DNA of 32,351 bases from JBLNBN01 sp050260015. GTDB lineage: Bacteria > Bacteroidota > Ignavibacteria > Kapaibacteriales > UBA2268. Position numbers and translations under genes: made by a program. Below the pieces are notes generated by a model. The model was not told the DNA's origin, made no database searches, and saw only the letters and a list, made by a program, of their open reading frames with translations. Shown one piece after another: positions 7,581-17,600 of this stretch (positions within the stretch are counted from its first letter, which is position 1; each line of letters opens with the position of its first letter). Where the stretch lies: the NCBI GenBank assembly GCA_050260015.1, contig JBLNBN010000041.1, positions 1 to 32,351 on the forward strand, read 5' to 3'.

Positions 7581-7611
7581 AAAACGCCGCTTTCGAGCGG
7601 CGTTTTTCGTT
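7581..7611 (+). terminator. Intrinsic terminator after glutamate dehydrogenase
   Basis: An 11-bp stem, AAAACGCCGCT (7581-7591) with AGCGGCGTTTT (7596-7606), is capped by a TTCG tetraloop and followed by T residues. Confidence 0.9.
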
Positions 7612-7702
7612 ATTTATGCAAATATCGCGCTTTTTTCATTTAACTTTTTGCTATTTTGTGGAGTCTTTTATATAGTAAATCACTTACATAAGGATAACGA
7701 AA

Positions 7703-9424
7703 ATGAAAACACTTTGCCTCGTTACTCTACTTTTAACGGCGGCTCTGCTCTCGCCGTTCAACCTTTGCGCCGAAGAGATCAACTTCGACACGACCGCCTG
7801 GCGCGCCCGTTTGAACTCGGAATGGGGAGAAGGCGTCCCTACGGCCGAGAAGCTAAAAGTTTTCGATAGGTTCTGGGACACGCTTAACACCGGCTACTCC
7901 TGCTTCGTAAACGGGAGGAATTGCGACTGGGACGCGGAAGTCAAGAAGATCCGCGATAAAGTCGCCGCAGGACTTACAAGGGGCGGCTTCGCCTCCGCTC
8001 TGACCGAATTAACCCTACTGATGAACGACGGCCACACTTTCTTCTGGGACGTCGGAGTTCACAGGGCGCAAATTAAGCCGGGGCTTCCGCTCGTTACCGC
8101 TCACAGCCAGGAGAATTTTGCCGCATGCGTCACTCCTCTCCCGGACTCCACCGCCCTCGTATACGAAGCGCAACCCGGCAACGTATTCGGTTTGGAACGC
8201 GGCGACGTAATACTTGGGTACAACGGCGTAAAGCTGGGAAAGCTCGTCGACATTATTCTGGAGACGAAGATACCGATCTCCTGCAGCGTCGGTTCGACGG
8301 AGTACGCTACCTGGCACAAGCTTATGACGGCCGTCGCATGCAGTTGGCACTTATTCGATACAATCGACGTGCTCAAATCCAACGGAGAGATAAAACATTT
8401 CCCAACCAGTTTAATGGCAAATACGCACTATGTGGGCAAATGCTGGGAAGCTCTGCCTATAGAAGGAATTGAACGCCCTACGCCCAACGAAGTATCCGAT
8501 AGGAATAAATCGGTCTATAGCGGGATGATTCCCGGGACTGCCGTAGGGTACGTCGCTTTTTATAATTGCCTCGAAATGTCGGGCGATAGTCTTTATAATC
8601 ACGTAAAGGAGCTTGTTGAGAGGAGGTCCGCCAAGGCCCTGATTATCGACATAAGAACTAACCTCGGCGGAACGATCATGAGCTTCGATAAAGCTTTCAT
8701 GTATCTCTACGATAAGGACTGCCGCAATTGGCTAACTTGCGGCGATAGAATTGATCCCGACGATAAGTTCAACTTATTCGTTGATCCGAACTATAAATAC
8801 GGTTATGACCTGTATAAGACCGAGGAGTTTTACTTCGATCATCCAATCGCGGTCATTACCGGGCCCAACGCGATCAGCGCCGGAGATATTTTCCCGTTGC
8901 TCTTTATGAATCATCCGAGAGTCAAATTTTTCGGCAAGTCCACCGCCGGCGCGTATGGCGCCTCCTGCGGTTTGACAATTCCTCAACATTCTCAATTCTT
9001 TGGCCTCATGCAGTTAGGGAATATGGCATTGCCTAAGGAACCCAATAAATTCCTCTCCCATACATATTCGAGGGTGGATTTTCCCGTTTGGATGACGCGC
9101 GAAGGAGTTGCGCAGGGCAAGGACGATCCGCTGGAGGCCGCTATTAAATGGATAGAGCAGGATATGGCCGTAGAGGAGATCGCTGCCGGGGGCGAGCTGT
9201 CAATTGCTCCTACCGTTGCTAAGGAGTTCATAGCCGTTAAATTTTCAGTGAAGAACCCGGACGCCGTACGCTATGAAATTACCGATATAACCGGGAAGCA
9301 AGCGCTTGCGGGAGAATGCCGCAACCTTGACAGGATTAATTTAAACGCTCTCGGCGCCGGCGTTTATTTTATCGCCTTTGACGCGCCGGCAGGGAAATGC
9401 GTAAAGCGCTTCCTAAAGGAATAG
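7703..9424 (+). CDS. S41-family peptidase with T9SS sorting domain
   Basis: 573 residues with a signal peptide at about 1-23 (MKTLCLVTLLLTAALLSPF, cut near LCA-EE). An N-terminal helical part carries NDGHT (about 108-112), a PDZ-like loop GLERGDVILGYNG lies at 163-175, and the S41 catalytic core includes AKALIIDIRTNLGG (310-323) and the nucleophile region GPNAISAGDIF (Ser392). The Lys used by CtpA-type members about 25 residues after Ser is not obvious, so it resembles the tricorn-like branch. Residues about 495-573 form a T9SS type A sorting domain (YEITDITGK, then LGAGVYFIAF and KRFLKE). It is therefore exported by Sec, sent across the outer membrane by T9SS and probably anchored at the surface. 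AAGGA precedes the ATG. The gene converges with the next one, with only 5 bp between stop codons and no terminator. Confidence 0.88.
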   Translation: MKTLCLVTLLLTAALLSPFNLCAEEINFDTTAWRARLNSEWGEGVPTAEKLKVFDRFWDTLNTGYSCFVNGRNCDWDAEVKKIRDKVAAGLTRGGFASALTELTLLMNDGHTFFWDVGVHRAQIKPGLPLVTAHSQENFAACVTPLPDSTALVYEAQPGNVFGLERGDVILGYNGVKLGKLVDIILETKIPISCSVGSTEYATWHKLMTAVACSWHLFDTIDVLKSNGEIKHFPTSLMANTHYVGKCWEALPIEGIERPTPNEVSDRNKSVYSGMIPGTAVGYVAFYNCLEMSGDSLYNHVKELVERRSAKALIIDIRTNLGGTIMSFDKAFMYLYDKDCRNWLTCGDRIDPDDKFNLFVDPNYKYGYDLYKTEEFYFDHPIAVITGPNAISAGDIFPLLFMNHPRVKFFGKSTAGAYGASCGLTIPQHSQFFGLMQLGNMALPKEPNKFLSHTYSRVDFPVWMTREGVAQGKDDPLEAAIKWIEQDMAVEEIAAGGELSIAPTVAKEFIAVKFSVKNPDAVRYEITDITGKQALAGECRNLDRINLNALGAGVYFIAFDAPAGKCVKRFLKE

Positions 9425-9429
9425 CGCAA

Positions 9430-11163
9430 TCAGAACATACCGGCGGCGACGCTGACTCCGAACACGAAGCTGAAACCAGAGGCGGGGAATCCGGGCGCGT
9501 ATTCGTACGCCTCGTTCAGTAAATTATCGCACCTTAAGTAAAAAAGCGCCGGATCGACCCGCAAAGAGCCCCCGACGCTTAACAGGTTGACGGCCGTACC
9601 GCCTAATTCAGGCATCCTGTATTCTCCCATAAACGAAAGTTTATCGGAGAATGCCTTTATGTTTATTTCAGAGAAAAGGCTATGGAATTCCCCAAACGCC
9701 AAAAAATTACTTCGGTAGGATTTTAGGTTTTCATAGCCTGCTTCTATGCGAACGCCATCCGTATTATAGCTTAGGCTGATTGACTCTTCTTCCATTTTAT
9801 CGGACTTTTTACGTAGCGACGAGCCGGAGATCCGCCTGGTCGAATCCGTGAAATAGAAATGCTCGATCCCGGCGTAGGCGACAAGCCCCCGCGCAACCCG
9901 GTAAAGGAGCCCGGCGCGGACCCCGGTCGTCCAAAAATCATTCGCTGATGCGGGGCGCGCGGCAGCCGCTATATCCGAGAGCTTTGGCGGCAGCAGCGAA
10001 GCCGATATTTCACCGTCGAATAAAAGGCGGCTTCCGATTGGAATCTTGCCGACGACTTCAGCGGCTAACGCCGTAGCCCGGTACTTGTCCTTTTTCTCGT
10101 CGCCGTAAACTTCATATACGTCCGCCCCGGCCGATATTCTATAATTTCCAAAGCTGTCGTTGCGCGCGGCAAACAACCTGCCGCTGATTTTCTGAATATT
10201 TAATTGATTAATAACGGCAGAATTCATCTCGCCGTAGAAATCGGTCGATTCGTATTCGCCAATAGCTCCCACGATCGCTATACCGCTTAAATCAGTTTCA
10301 ACGGAGAGCGAGCCGCCGTATCTCTTCTCGTCGGATTTGGCGGGTTCCGCGGGCGTTAAGCCGAAATACCCGGGGGGCGGGCCGGAGGTCAAATTGGAAT
10401 TAATCTGCGCCCAATAAGCCGAAAAATTCCATTTTACGCTATTCAGACCAAGCCCGCTTAAGTTAAATAATCCCAACGTGGTTTGTCTATGTTCCAGAGA
10501 GCGCCGCGCGTAGCTCGCCCTTGAATCCAGCATAAATGGTAATTCCCCGCTAACTCCATATCTCGCTAAAGTAAATTGCGCGGAGGAAGTTTCGCCGCTA
10601 AGCCGCGCGTTGGCATAGTAGCCATATTTCACGGCGTCGGCGGAGTATTGAAAGTCTTCGTTAAGAAAGTATTTTTTTATTATGCTTTTTCGATACGAAT
10701 TTGACATATCGACTCCGATATCCGAGGCTCCCGCCAAACCAATTTCAACGGTCAGGTCGTAGCCTTCGTCAATTAGCCGGGAGCCCGCCCATAGCTTGCC
10801 GGCAGCCCCCCGGGAGCCCCCTTCCAGCCTAAATCCCATGGAATCCTTCGGAGCGGCTGGCGCTAAGCCGACGCCTCGATAATTCGAATATGCCGAATCG
10901 AATGGCAAGGCGAACCGCGCGACGTCGTAATCGAACGCCCCGCCGTAGGATTCGCTTATTCGCGCGGCGCCGAACCTTACTTCATAGTCCCCGGGAAGTC
11001 TTGCCCTCAACCGAAGTAATGAACGCCTATAGGGGTCGAAGGTCGAGTACTCCGGCGACCCTAAAAGGTAATTCTTAAATTCCGATACTGCGGAGGAATC
11101 AAATTCCGCCCAGCCCGCTTTCGATGGGCTATAAATACAAAAAGCGAGCGCAAGGCATTTTAT
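9430..11163 (-). CDS. Outer-membrane beta-barrel protein (TonB-receptor-like C-terminus), start codon abnormal
   Basis: The open frame ends with LYLRCDNLLNEAYEYAPG and a last strand FVFGVSVAAGMF. This resembles the final strands of TonB-dependent receptors; repeated alternating strands over about 500 residues support an outer-membrane barrel. No plug domain is seen. The frame has no ATG, GTG or TTG before a TTG at 11010, which would give a protein with no signal peptide. In the same frame further upstream, an ATA at 11163-11161 begins a convincing signal peptide (read as MKCLALAFCIYS..., Ala-x-Ala-like site at AGWA), as if ATG had become ATA. I use that ATA as the start. The codon lies in the loop of the ettA terminator hairpin. 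The substrate is unknown. Alternatives are initiation at TTG 11010, at ATT 11217, or a decayed gene. Confidence 0.6.
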   Translation of the reverse strand: MKCLALAFCIYSPSKAGWAEFDSSAVSEFKNYLLGSPEYSTFDPYRRSLLRLRARLPGDYEVRFGAARISESYGGAFDYDVARFALPFDSAYSNYRGVGLAPAAPKDSMGFRLEGGSRGAAGKLWAGSRLIDEGYDLTVEIGLAGASDIGVDMSNSYRKSIIKKYFLNEDFQYSADAVKYGYYANARLSGETSSAQFTLARYGVSGELPFMLDSRASYARRSLEHRQTTLGLFNLSGLGLNSVKWNFSAYWAQINSNLTSGPPPGYFGLTPAEPAKSDEKRYGGSLSVETDLSGIAIVGAIGEYESTDFYGEMNSAVINQLNIQKISGRLFAARNDSFGNYRISAGADVYEVYGDEKKDKYRATALAAEVVGKIPIGSRLLFDGEISASLLPPKLSDIAAAARPASANDFWTTGVRAGLLYRVARGLVAYAGIEHFYFTDSTRRISGSSLRKKSDKMEEESISLSYNTDGVRIEAGYENLKSYRSNFLAFGEFHSLFSEINIKAFSDKLSFMGEYRMPELGGTAVNLLSVGGSLRVDPALFYLRCDNLLNEAYEYAPGFPASGFSFVFGVSVAAGMF

Positions 11164-11179
11164 GAATGCCCCCGCTCGC
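11139..11179 (-). terminator. Intrinsic terminator after ettA, overlapping the next gene's start
   Basis: On the minus strand GCGAGCG (11179-11173) pairs with CGCTCGC (11150-11144), and an inner GGCATT/AATGCC stem caps it; five T residues follow at 11143-11139. The apical loop contains the ATA that looks like the barrel gene's start. Confidence 0.75.
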
Positions 11180-11252
11180 CTGGTCGATGTATTCGATGTC
11201 CGGTCGATCTTATTAATCCCGTATATAGTTTACATACGTAAAATAAATCCGT

Positions 11253-12932
11253 TTACTTAACAAGCTTCTTGTAGCGTATGCGGTGCGGTTGGTCGTCCTT
11301 CCCGAGCCGCGTACGACGATTCTCCAAATACTCCGAGAACGACCCCTCGAAGAAATAAGCGCTGGAATCGCCTTCGAACGCCAGGATGTGGGTCGCTACG
11401 CGATCCAGGAACCACCTGTCGTGGGAGATTACCACCGCGCAGCCGGCAAAGTTCTCCAGGCCCTCCTCGAGAGCGCGAAGCGTATTGACGTCGATGTCGT
11501 TCGTCGGCTCGTCGAGAAGCAGCACGTTCGCCTCTTCCTTTAGGGTCAACGCCATGTGGAGCCTGTTGCGTTCGCCGCCGGAAAGAATTCCGCACTTCTT
11601 TTGCTGGTCGCCGCCTGTGAAGTTAAATCGGGCGATATAAGCGCGCGAGCTAACTTGCTGCTTGCCGAGCTGGATGAAATCGGCTCCGCCGCTAACCACT
11701 TCCCAAACCGTTTTTTCTGGATCGATAGATTCGTGCTGCTGATCCACGTACCCTATCTTAACGGTTTTACCGATGGAGAACGTTCCCGCGTCGGCGGATT
11801 CGCTGCCCATTATCATCCTGAAGAGCGTCGTCTTGCCGGCGCCGTTGGGACCGATAATGCCTACGATACCCGCGGGCGGGAGGTTAAAGCTTAAATTTTC
11901 GAAGAGCAATTTATCGCCGAACGCCTTGGAGACGTTATCCGCCACAATTACTTCGTTGCCAAGTCTCGGACCGTTGGGAATAAATATCTCCAAACGCTCC
12001 TCTTTCTGGCGTACGTCCTCCTCGAGCATATTCTCGTAGGCGGCAAGTCTCGCCTTGGCTTTGGCGTGGCGGCCCTTCGGGGACATCCGCACCCATTCGA
12101 GCTCGCGTTCGAGCGTCTTCTGCCGCTTGGATTCCTGCTTGCCCTCCTGCTCCAATCGCTTGGATTTTTGCTCGAGCCACGAGGTATAGTTTCCTTTGTA
12201 AGGTATGCCCTCGCCGCGGTCGAGCTCAAGTATCCAACCGGCGACGTTGTCGAGGAAGTACCTATCGTGGGTAATTGCAATAACCGTGCCCTTATACTGC
12301 TGCAGGTACTGCTCGAGCCATGCTACGGATTCCGCGTCCAGGTGGTTCGTCGGCTCGTCGAGAAGCAATATATCGGGTTCTTCCAGGAGAAGCCTGCAGA
12401 GCGCGATACGTCTGCGCTCGCCTCCGGAGAGGTTCTTTACCTTCCAATCGGCCGGCGGGCAGCGCAGCGCGTCCATTGCGCGTTCCAATTTATTGTCAAG
12501 TTCCCATGCGTCGTGCTTTTCAAGCTCTTCGGTAAGCTTTCCCTGGCGTTCCAGCAGCTTATCCATCTCGTCGGCCTCCATCGGCTCGGCGAATTTCATA
12601 TTGAGCTCGTCGTATTCCTTTAACAAATTAACTACGTGGGCGCATCCCTGCTCCACTACGTCGCGGACAGTCATGTCGTCGTCGAGATCCGGCTCCTGCG
12701 GCAACCAGCCGATCGAGTAGCCCGGCGAGTAGACGACCTCGCCCTGGTAGCCTTTCTCCACCCCGGCGATGATCTTCATTAGGGTAGATTTTCCCGAGCC
12801 GTTTAGGCCGATTATTCCTATCTTTGCGCCGTAGAAAAAGGAGAGGTAGATGTCCTTTAGTATTTGTTTATGCGGAGGAACTACTTTGCTCACTCCGACC
12901 ATGGAAAAAATAATTTTTTTGTCGTCAGCCAT
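11253..12932 (-). CDS. ettA: Energy-dependent translational throttle protein EttA (ABC-F ATPase)
   Basis: 559 residues, close to the 555 of E. coli EttA. There are two ABC ATPase domains and no membrane domain. The first has Walker A GLNGSGKST (42-50), signature LSGGERRR and Walker B ILLLDEPTNHLD. The linker (about 240-320) is rich in charged residues and carries the P-site tRNA-interacting segment (WVRMSPKGRHAKAKARL). The second has Walker A GPNGAGKTT, signature LSGGERNR and Walker B VLLLDEPTNDID. EttA binds the ribosomal E site and gates entry into elongation according to the ATP/ADP ratio. It is the first gene of a minus-strand unit and is followed by a terminator hairpin. The upstream 130 bases separate it from the divergent tRNA-Leu gene. 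Confidence 0.95.
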   Translation of the reverse strand: MADDKKIIFSMVGVSKVVPPHKQILKDIYLSFFYGAKIGIIGLNGSGKSTLMKIIAGVEKGYQGEVVYSPGYSIGWLPQEPDLDDDMTVRDVVEQGCAHVVNLLKEYDELNMKFAEPMEADEMDKLLERQGKLTEELEKHDAWELDNKLERAMDALRCPPADWKVKNLSGGERRRIALCRLLLEEPDILLLDEPTNHLDAESVAWLEQYLQQYKGTVIAITHDRYFLDNVAGWILELDRGEGIPYKGNYTSWLEQKSKRLEQEGKQESKRQKTLERELEWVRMSPKGRHAKAKARLAAYENMLEEDVRQKEERLEIFIPNGPRLGNEVIVADNVSKAFGDKLLFENLSFNLPPAGIVGIIGPNGAGKTTLFRMIMGSESADAGTFSIGKTVKIGYVDQQHESIDPEKTVWEVVSGGADFIQLGKQQVSSRAYIARFNFTGGDQQKKCGILSGGERNRLHMALTLKEEANVLLLDEPTNDIDVNTLRALEEGLENFAGCAVVISHDRWFLDRVATHILAFEGDSSAYFFEGSFSEYLENRRTRLGKDDQPHRIRYKKLVK

Positions 12933-13024
12933 TTTCTTAAGTTAAGGTGTTACATAAATTGCAATTTACGAAAAAAATGCGAGTATTTTCGCGGGGCGCC
13001 GAGCCGGCTTGAGAAAAAAAGTAT

Positions 13025-13055
13025 TTTGCGGAGCGCGGAAAAATACTTAATTTTG
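13025..13055 (+). promoter_or_regulatory. Promoter of tRNA-Leu, perfect Bacteroidota consensus
   Basis: TTTG at 13025-13028, 19 bases, then TAATTTTG at 13048-13055. The distance to the mature tRNA (13071) is 15 bases. This is the clearest example in the window of the TTTG-N19-TAnnTTTG promoter. Confidence 0.8.
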
Positions 13056-13070
13056 TAAACAATTTTTTGA

Positions 13071-13154
13071 GCGGAAGTGGTGAAACTTGGTAGACACGCC
13101 ATCTTGAGGGGGTGGTGCCCATCGGGTGTAGGGGTTCGAGTCCCCTCTTCCGCA
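13071..13154 (+). tRNA. tRNA-Leu (anticodon GAG)
   Basis: 84 nucleotides. The acceptor stem GCGGAAG (13071-13077) pairs with CTTCCGC (13147-13153), with discriminator A at 13154. The anticodon arm is CCATC/GGTGG around the loop TTGAGGG, giving anticodon GAG at 13106-13108, which reads CUC/CUU. The long variable arm is typical of a class II tRNA, and the T arm is AGGGG-TTCGAGT-CCCCT. The 3' CCA is not encoded. Confidence 0.96.
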
Positions 13155-13161
13155 CAGAAGT

Positions 13162-13190
13162 AAGCCGGCAACGATTTGCCGGCTTTTTTT
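13162..13190 (+). terminator. Intrinsic terminator after tRNA-Leu
   Basis: A 10-bp stem AAGCCGGCAA (13162-13171) with TTGCCGGCTT (13176-13185) and a 4-base loop is followed by a run of T. Confidence 0.9.
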
Positions 13191-13270
13191 TATTTTTTAC
13201 TAGAATTCACGCAATAACTCTCAAATTCTTGCGTTCATCGCTTAATAATCGTCATTCGTTTTTTATTATT

Positions 13271-13300
13271 TTTGGAGGGATAAGTATACCGTTAATTTAG
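13271..13300 (+). promoter_or_regulatory. Candidate promoter of the DUF116 gene
   Basis: TTTG at 13271-13274, 18 bases, then TAATTTAG at 13293-13300, one base off the TAnnTTTG consensus. The predicted leader is about 30 bases. Confidence 0.4.
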
Positions 13301-13337
13301 CGACGTAATTTTTTACAATTTCTTAGGTTCAAGAGCG

Positions 13338-14543
13338 ATGATCAAGCCCTATCAACTTGACGAAGAATTTTACGATAAGCTCGCTAACTTCAGCCGCCGG
13401 TTCACCGACGGTATGCTGCCCGAATTCCAACATATTATTGACGACTTTAAAAGGCGGATCGAAAGCGCTTCCCTTGAAACTCTTCGCAGCGATTCCGAGT
13501 ACTTTATCGAAATACTCGCCATTGGCGTTTTTGCCTCGCAGTACTCGAAGTACTCGCGCGGCAAATCGGTCGGCTTACTCAAGTCGCTCGAGGCCCTGAA
13601 AATCGCTCGCACTCGCTCATTAACCCTTAAACCGGCCGCCGATAGGCTCCGGGGAGTCCTGTTTACTCATTTTCTTTATAAGCCCGGAAATGACGCGGCC
13701 CCTTTCGGTTACAGGGAATTCTGTAAATTGCTCGAATGGATGAACGCCACGGGCGAATTCGACGAAGAAGTAATCCGATTACGAAATTGGAGCTCTTACT
13801 TGAAAACCCTCCCGGCATATACCGTCGAATCAATCCTGACGCGTTCCCTGCTGGCCGCTCAGCGCTTCGAGCGCGAAGCGAACGACGATCTCGGCGGTTA
13901 CGTTAGCGGCGCGAGAATCTTCCTGGACCTTATCCAACCGACGCGGAGGAACCGCGAGGACGTCATATTCACCGGTCGCAAGCCGATCGAGTATCTCTTT
14001 AATATGTTCGCCGCGCAGGTTTTGAACGAAGCCTTAGCCGCAAAATTCGCAACTAAGGAAAATTTATCCGTATTAATGCCCGCCTGCGCTAAAAGCCTGA
14101 ACGGCCAGGGATGCAAAGCCACGGGCGAAGGCCTCGATATGGTTTGCGCCGGCTGCTCGGGCGAATGCAATATAGGCAAGGTTAAGCGGGCGCTGCCAAA
14201 TAATGCAAAGGTCTATATCGTACCGCATTCCTCCGGCTTTTCGGACTTCCTAAAGCGTCGAGCAGTGGAAAGCGACGTAGCCGTCGTCGGCATAGCCTGC
14301 ACGCTTAATTTGCTGCGGGGCGGCTACGAGATGATGCGGCTGGGCATACCCTCGCAGTGCGTCTTCCTCGACTTCCCCGGTTGCAAAAAGCATTGGAGCC
14401 AAACGGGCACGCCCACGGAAATACACGTAGATCAGTTATTAAAGTTATTGCGTAACAATAAAGCCGCTTCCGCAAAAAGCCCCTATAGTTCCGCGGAAAC
14501 AAAAATTTTTAAATTCGAAAGAGTTTTCTCGAAAGCTTGTTAA
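13338..14543 (+). CDS. DUF116 domain-containing protein
   Basis: 401 residues, cytoplasmic, with no signal peptide or membrane helix. The C-terminal half (about 245-370) matches the DUF116 family: a cysteine cluster CAKSLNGQGCK (Cys250, Cys259) and CAGCSGECNIGKV (Cys270, 273, 277), then VYIVPHSSGF, VGIACTLNLLRGGYEMMRLG (Cys321) and the ending FPGCKKHW (Cys349). The five clustered cysteines plus Cys321 and Cys349 suggest a metal or iron-sulfur site; that is an inference. The N-terminal 240 residues are helical and not recognised. No function is established for this family. The gene stands alone after tRNA-Leu and converges with the giant T9SS gene, sharing a bidirectional terminator. Confidence 0.85.
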   Translation: MIKPYQLDEEFYDKLANFSRRFTDGMLPEFQHIIDDFKRRIESASLETLRSDSEYFIEILAIGVFASQYSKYSRGKSVGLLKSLEALKIARTRSLTLKPAADRLRGVLFTHFLYKPGNDAAPFGYREFCKLLEWMNATGEFDEEVIRLRNWSSYLKTLPAYTVESILTRSLLAAQRFEREANDDLGGYVSGARIFLDLIQPTRRNREDVIFTGRKPIEYLFNMFAAQVLNEALAAKFATKENLSVLMPACAKSLNGQGCKATGEGLDMVCAGCSGECNIGKVKRALPNNAKVYIVPHSSGFSDFLKRRAVESDVAVVGIACTLNLLRGGYEMMRLGIPSQCVFLDFPGCKKHWSQTGTPTEIHVDQLLKLLRNNKAASAKSPYSSAETKIFKFERVFSKAC

Positions 14544-14565
14544 GCCGTAATGCCCTCGGCAAAAC

Positions 14566-14600
14566 AAAAGCGCCCGCGATATTGCTCGCAGGCGCTTTTT
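14566..14600. terminator. Bidirectional terminator between convergent genes
   Basis: The stem AAAAGCGCC-c-GCGA (14566-14579) pairs with TCGC-a-GGCGCTTTT (14586-14599). A-rich and T-rich flanks allow it to end both the DUF116 transcript and the minus-strand giant gene. Confidence 0.85.
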
Positions 14601-14618
14601 ATTTATGCGTCAGTCGTT

Positions 14619-17600
14619 TTATTTAATTACGACGAACCTTCTCGTAAGCGTTTCCCCGCCGGCGTGTATCGTAATGTGATAGACGCCCGAGGATAAGTTC
14701 AGACCGTCGAGATTAAGCTTAAGCTCGCTTGCGCCGGGAGCGAACTCGCCGACGAATATCTTTGCGATCTCCCTGCCGTAAACGTCGGTCAAAAGGGCTT
14801 CTCCCCGAATTGCGCTTAAGGTTTCTATCTGCAAAGCGACCGAGCCGTAGGCCGGGTTAGGCATTGCCTGGGAAGCCCTCAGGGCTCCTCCGGTAGTCTG
14901 CCCGTCAAAAGCTCCAAGCATGCCCTTCTGCTTAACCCGGACCCCGATCGCGTTGGAGAAAGTAGTGTCGCAATCGTTCCATACGGCCACCTGGTAGCTT
15001 CCGGCGTCCGCGAGCGAGAGTATGATTGTATGCTTTGCTTGGTTCAAGGCGCCGAAAGGCATTCCGTCCTTATACCATTGCAACGTCGCCGGGGTGTTCG
15101 AATTCGATTCGAAATTAACGTCCAGCGTCATCTCCTGGTCCTCTTCGAAGACGAGCGAATCGGGATAGTTAGTCAGGATGGTCGGGGGCGCGTTTACGAT
15201 TAGTTCCGCTGCGTCCGAATTTATCTCCAATCCAAGCGGCTCTATCGTAGCGCGCAAGTAATATTTACCGGCCTGTGCGCGGCTGATATTTGTAAAAGTC
15301 AAGGTTCCTGTGGTAGCCCCGGAGACTCCTCCCCCGTTATTAACCGGCATGCCGTTCTCGCGCATCCACTGGTACGATATATCGCCCTGCAAGCCGGATT
15401 TCGCGTTACCGTTGAGCGAAGCCGTTTCGCCCGCGCAGAAAGTTCCGCCCTGCGGCTGAAGATCGAACTCGAAACCGGATTCGAGCACGCTGACGACCCT
15501 CGAGTTATCAGTCCCGCAGAGAGCCGAAACAATAACGTGATAGTTTGCGCCAAAGTCCCCGGCGTCGAGATTCCGTATACGAAGTCTTTCCGTAGTCGAG
15601 CCGACGTACTTGTCGCCGTCCGTTATTCTTACCCCGTTCTTATACCATTCGTAATTGACTATGTAGCCGGGTATCTTGCCGTTTGCATGGGCTTCGACCT
15701 CCAGGACTGCGTCCTCGCCCGTATTCCTGTAAACCGTGGACGGTTCCTTTGTGATCATTGTAGGCTGAGCGATATAGAGAACTATGGGCTCGGTTTCAAC
15801 GGTCGGGCATAGAAGTTCGCCTTCCTCGGCTGTAGCGCCGGAAACTCTTGCCGTGTAAAGACCGGAGTTGTCGTAGTTTAAATTCGTCAAAATCAGCAGC
15901 CTGCCCGTTCTCCCGATCAACGGTTTTCCATCCTTGTACCATTGGAAGTTGAGATTAGAGCCGGACGCGCCAACGCTGAACATCACGGAATCGCCGACGC
16001 ATCGAACTGCGTTTTCAGATCTCGACGTTATAAGCGGCGCATCGAACGTAGTGACTGGGTTCACAACCGAGAAGTTCTCCGGATGCTCGATATCTCTTAT
16101 CATATAGCTAATGGGCTGCCCTGCGTTGGTTCCGCGCGGCATAGACCATAGGGTGTCGCCTATCGAAGCGGGTAGATTTGCGAATATGGGAGCGTAATTG
16201 ACGCCGTCCGTACTCATTAATATTTCCGCACGCTCGACGCCATAAGCGAACCATTCGAACGGCAGGTCCTGGCAGTACATACCGCCCATAGCCGGATTCA
16301 ACCATTCGATATAAGGCATGCGTATCTTTAGCGGGGTTAAGTAGCCGCCGTTTGGATTGCCGGTAAAGACGTCGGGCCACATCGCGTTCTGGTCGTTCAC
16401 CGCTTTTATCAGATTTCCGTTCGTGTCGTAAACTTCCAGCCTACGCACGCCGCCAGGCATATTGTTTGGCACGAACGCGGCCCATGCGCCGGGCATACTT
16501 TCCAAATTAGCGTAGAACGGGGGGGCCTGGTTCGGGAATCCCGGTGTAGCAAGCTCGGAACCCTCCTCCTGCACGACGGCCGTCGAAACTACCCTGCCCG
16601 TCTCATCCTTTAATACGACGAAGCTCATCGGGGCGAGGCGCGAGGAATCGTCCCATACGCCGGTCGCTTCGTTTGCGTTGGCGCCGAACCTTATAGCCGT
16701 GGAATTTGCGCTTGACAGGAATTTATTGATCGGCAAGCCCTGCTCGTTGGCGAGCGTTACCTGCCATTTTACGTCGTTGCCGGATGCGAACATAGCATTC
16801 GAAGTTGGGACGAGATTCACCCACACGCGCTTGCTCGTCTCGCCGGCGCCCGTCATGAACGAAGAGGAAGCGGCAGGATCCGTTATATCCCAGGAACTAT
16901 TATAGGCATAGCTATTTGTCGCATAGTTATAATGCATATTATTTCCCGCTGCGCTCGGATTCGGCAAAGCGGCGTCGCTTGCGCGAATGGCCCGGGTTGC
17001 GAAGCGGTAAATCGTGTTGGGATGCAGATTATTGAATTCAACGAGAGCGAACGAGGGCATGCGGCCGTTGCCGCCGCTCTCGAGGAAGGTTCCGTCGCCC
17101 TTTACGAAAGCGGGAATTATACGATCGGCCATCGTTGGAGTTTGCGAAACCGTAACGATCATCGGGGCCGTAGTCGGAAGGTTCGGCGCCGAAAGCGTCA
17201 GAGTATAGGTTCCTTGGGTCGTGAACATTAAGCTGTCAAACCTAACCCTTCCCTGCGCGGCCTGGCGCGTTAGAGTTCCGGAAACGCCGGCCGGCCCGGA
17301 AAAATTAAGCGTTACATTGTCGTTGTACTGCCTAACGGCGCCGGTAGCCGGGTCGCGGATCTCGATAGTTGCCGGGGGATGGTATATCCCGACGTAGCCC
17401 CTGCTATAGAAATCTGTCCAAAGGATAGGACGATTAACGAACGTAATCGTTCTCGTAGCGGGAAGCAGCGAAGGGCCCGCCGTAGTTTCAGCACGAACGC
17501 TCATCGTTCCGGCGAGGTCGTACTGGAGATTATTTAATACTACCCCGTTCGAACCCGCGGGGATAGTCCCCGTAGCAAGGCCCAGGAAAGCGCCGTCGCC

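Noticed and set aside
7648..7890. Small open frames on both strands around the start of the S41 peptidase
   Set aside because: Both overlap the signal-peptide region of the real gene and have no ribosome site or recognisable content.
12066..12623. Open frame of 185 codons on the plus strand inside ettA
   Set aside because: Opposite-strand shadow of the ABC-F gene without domain or ribosome site.
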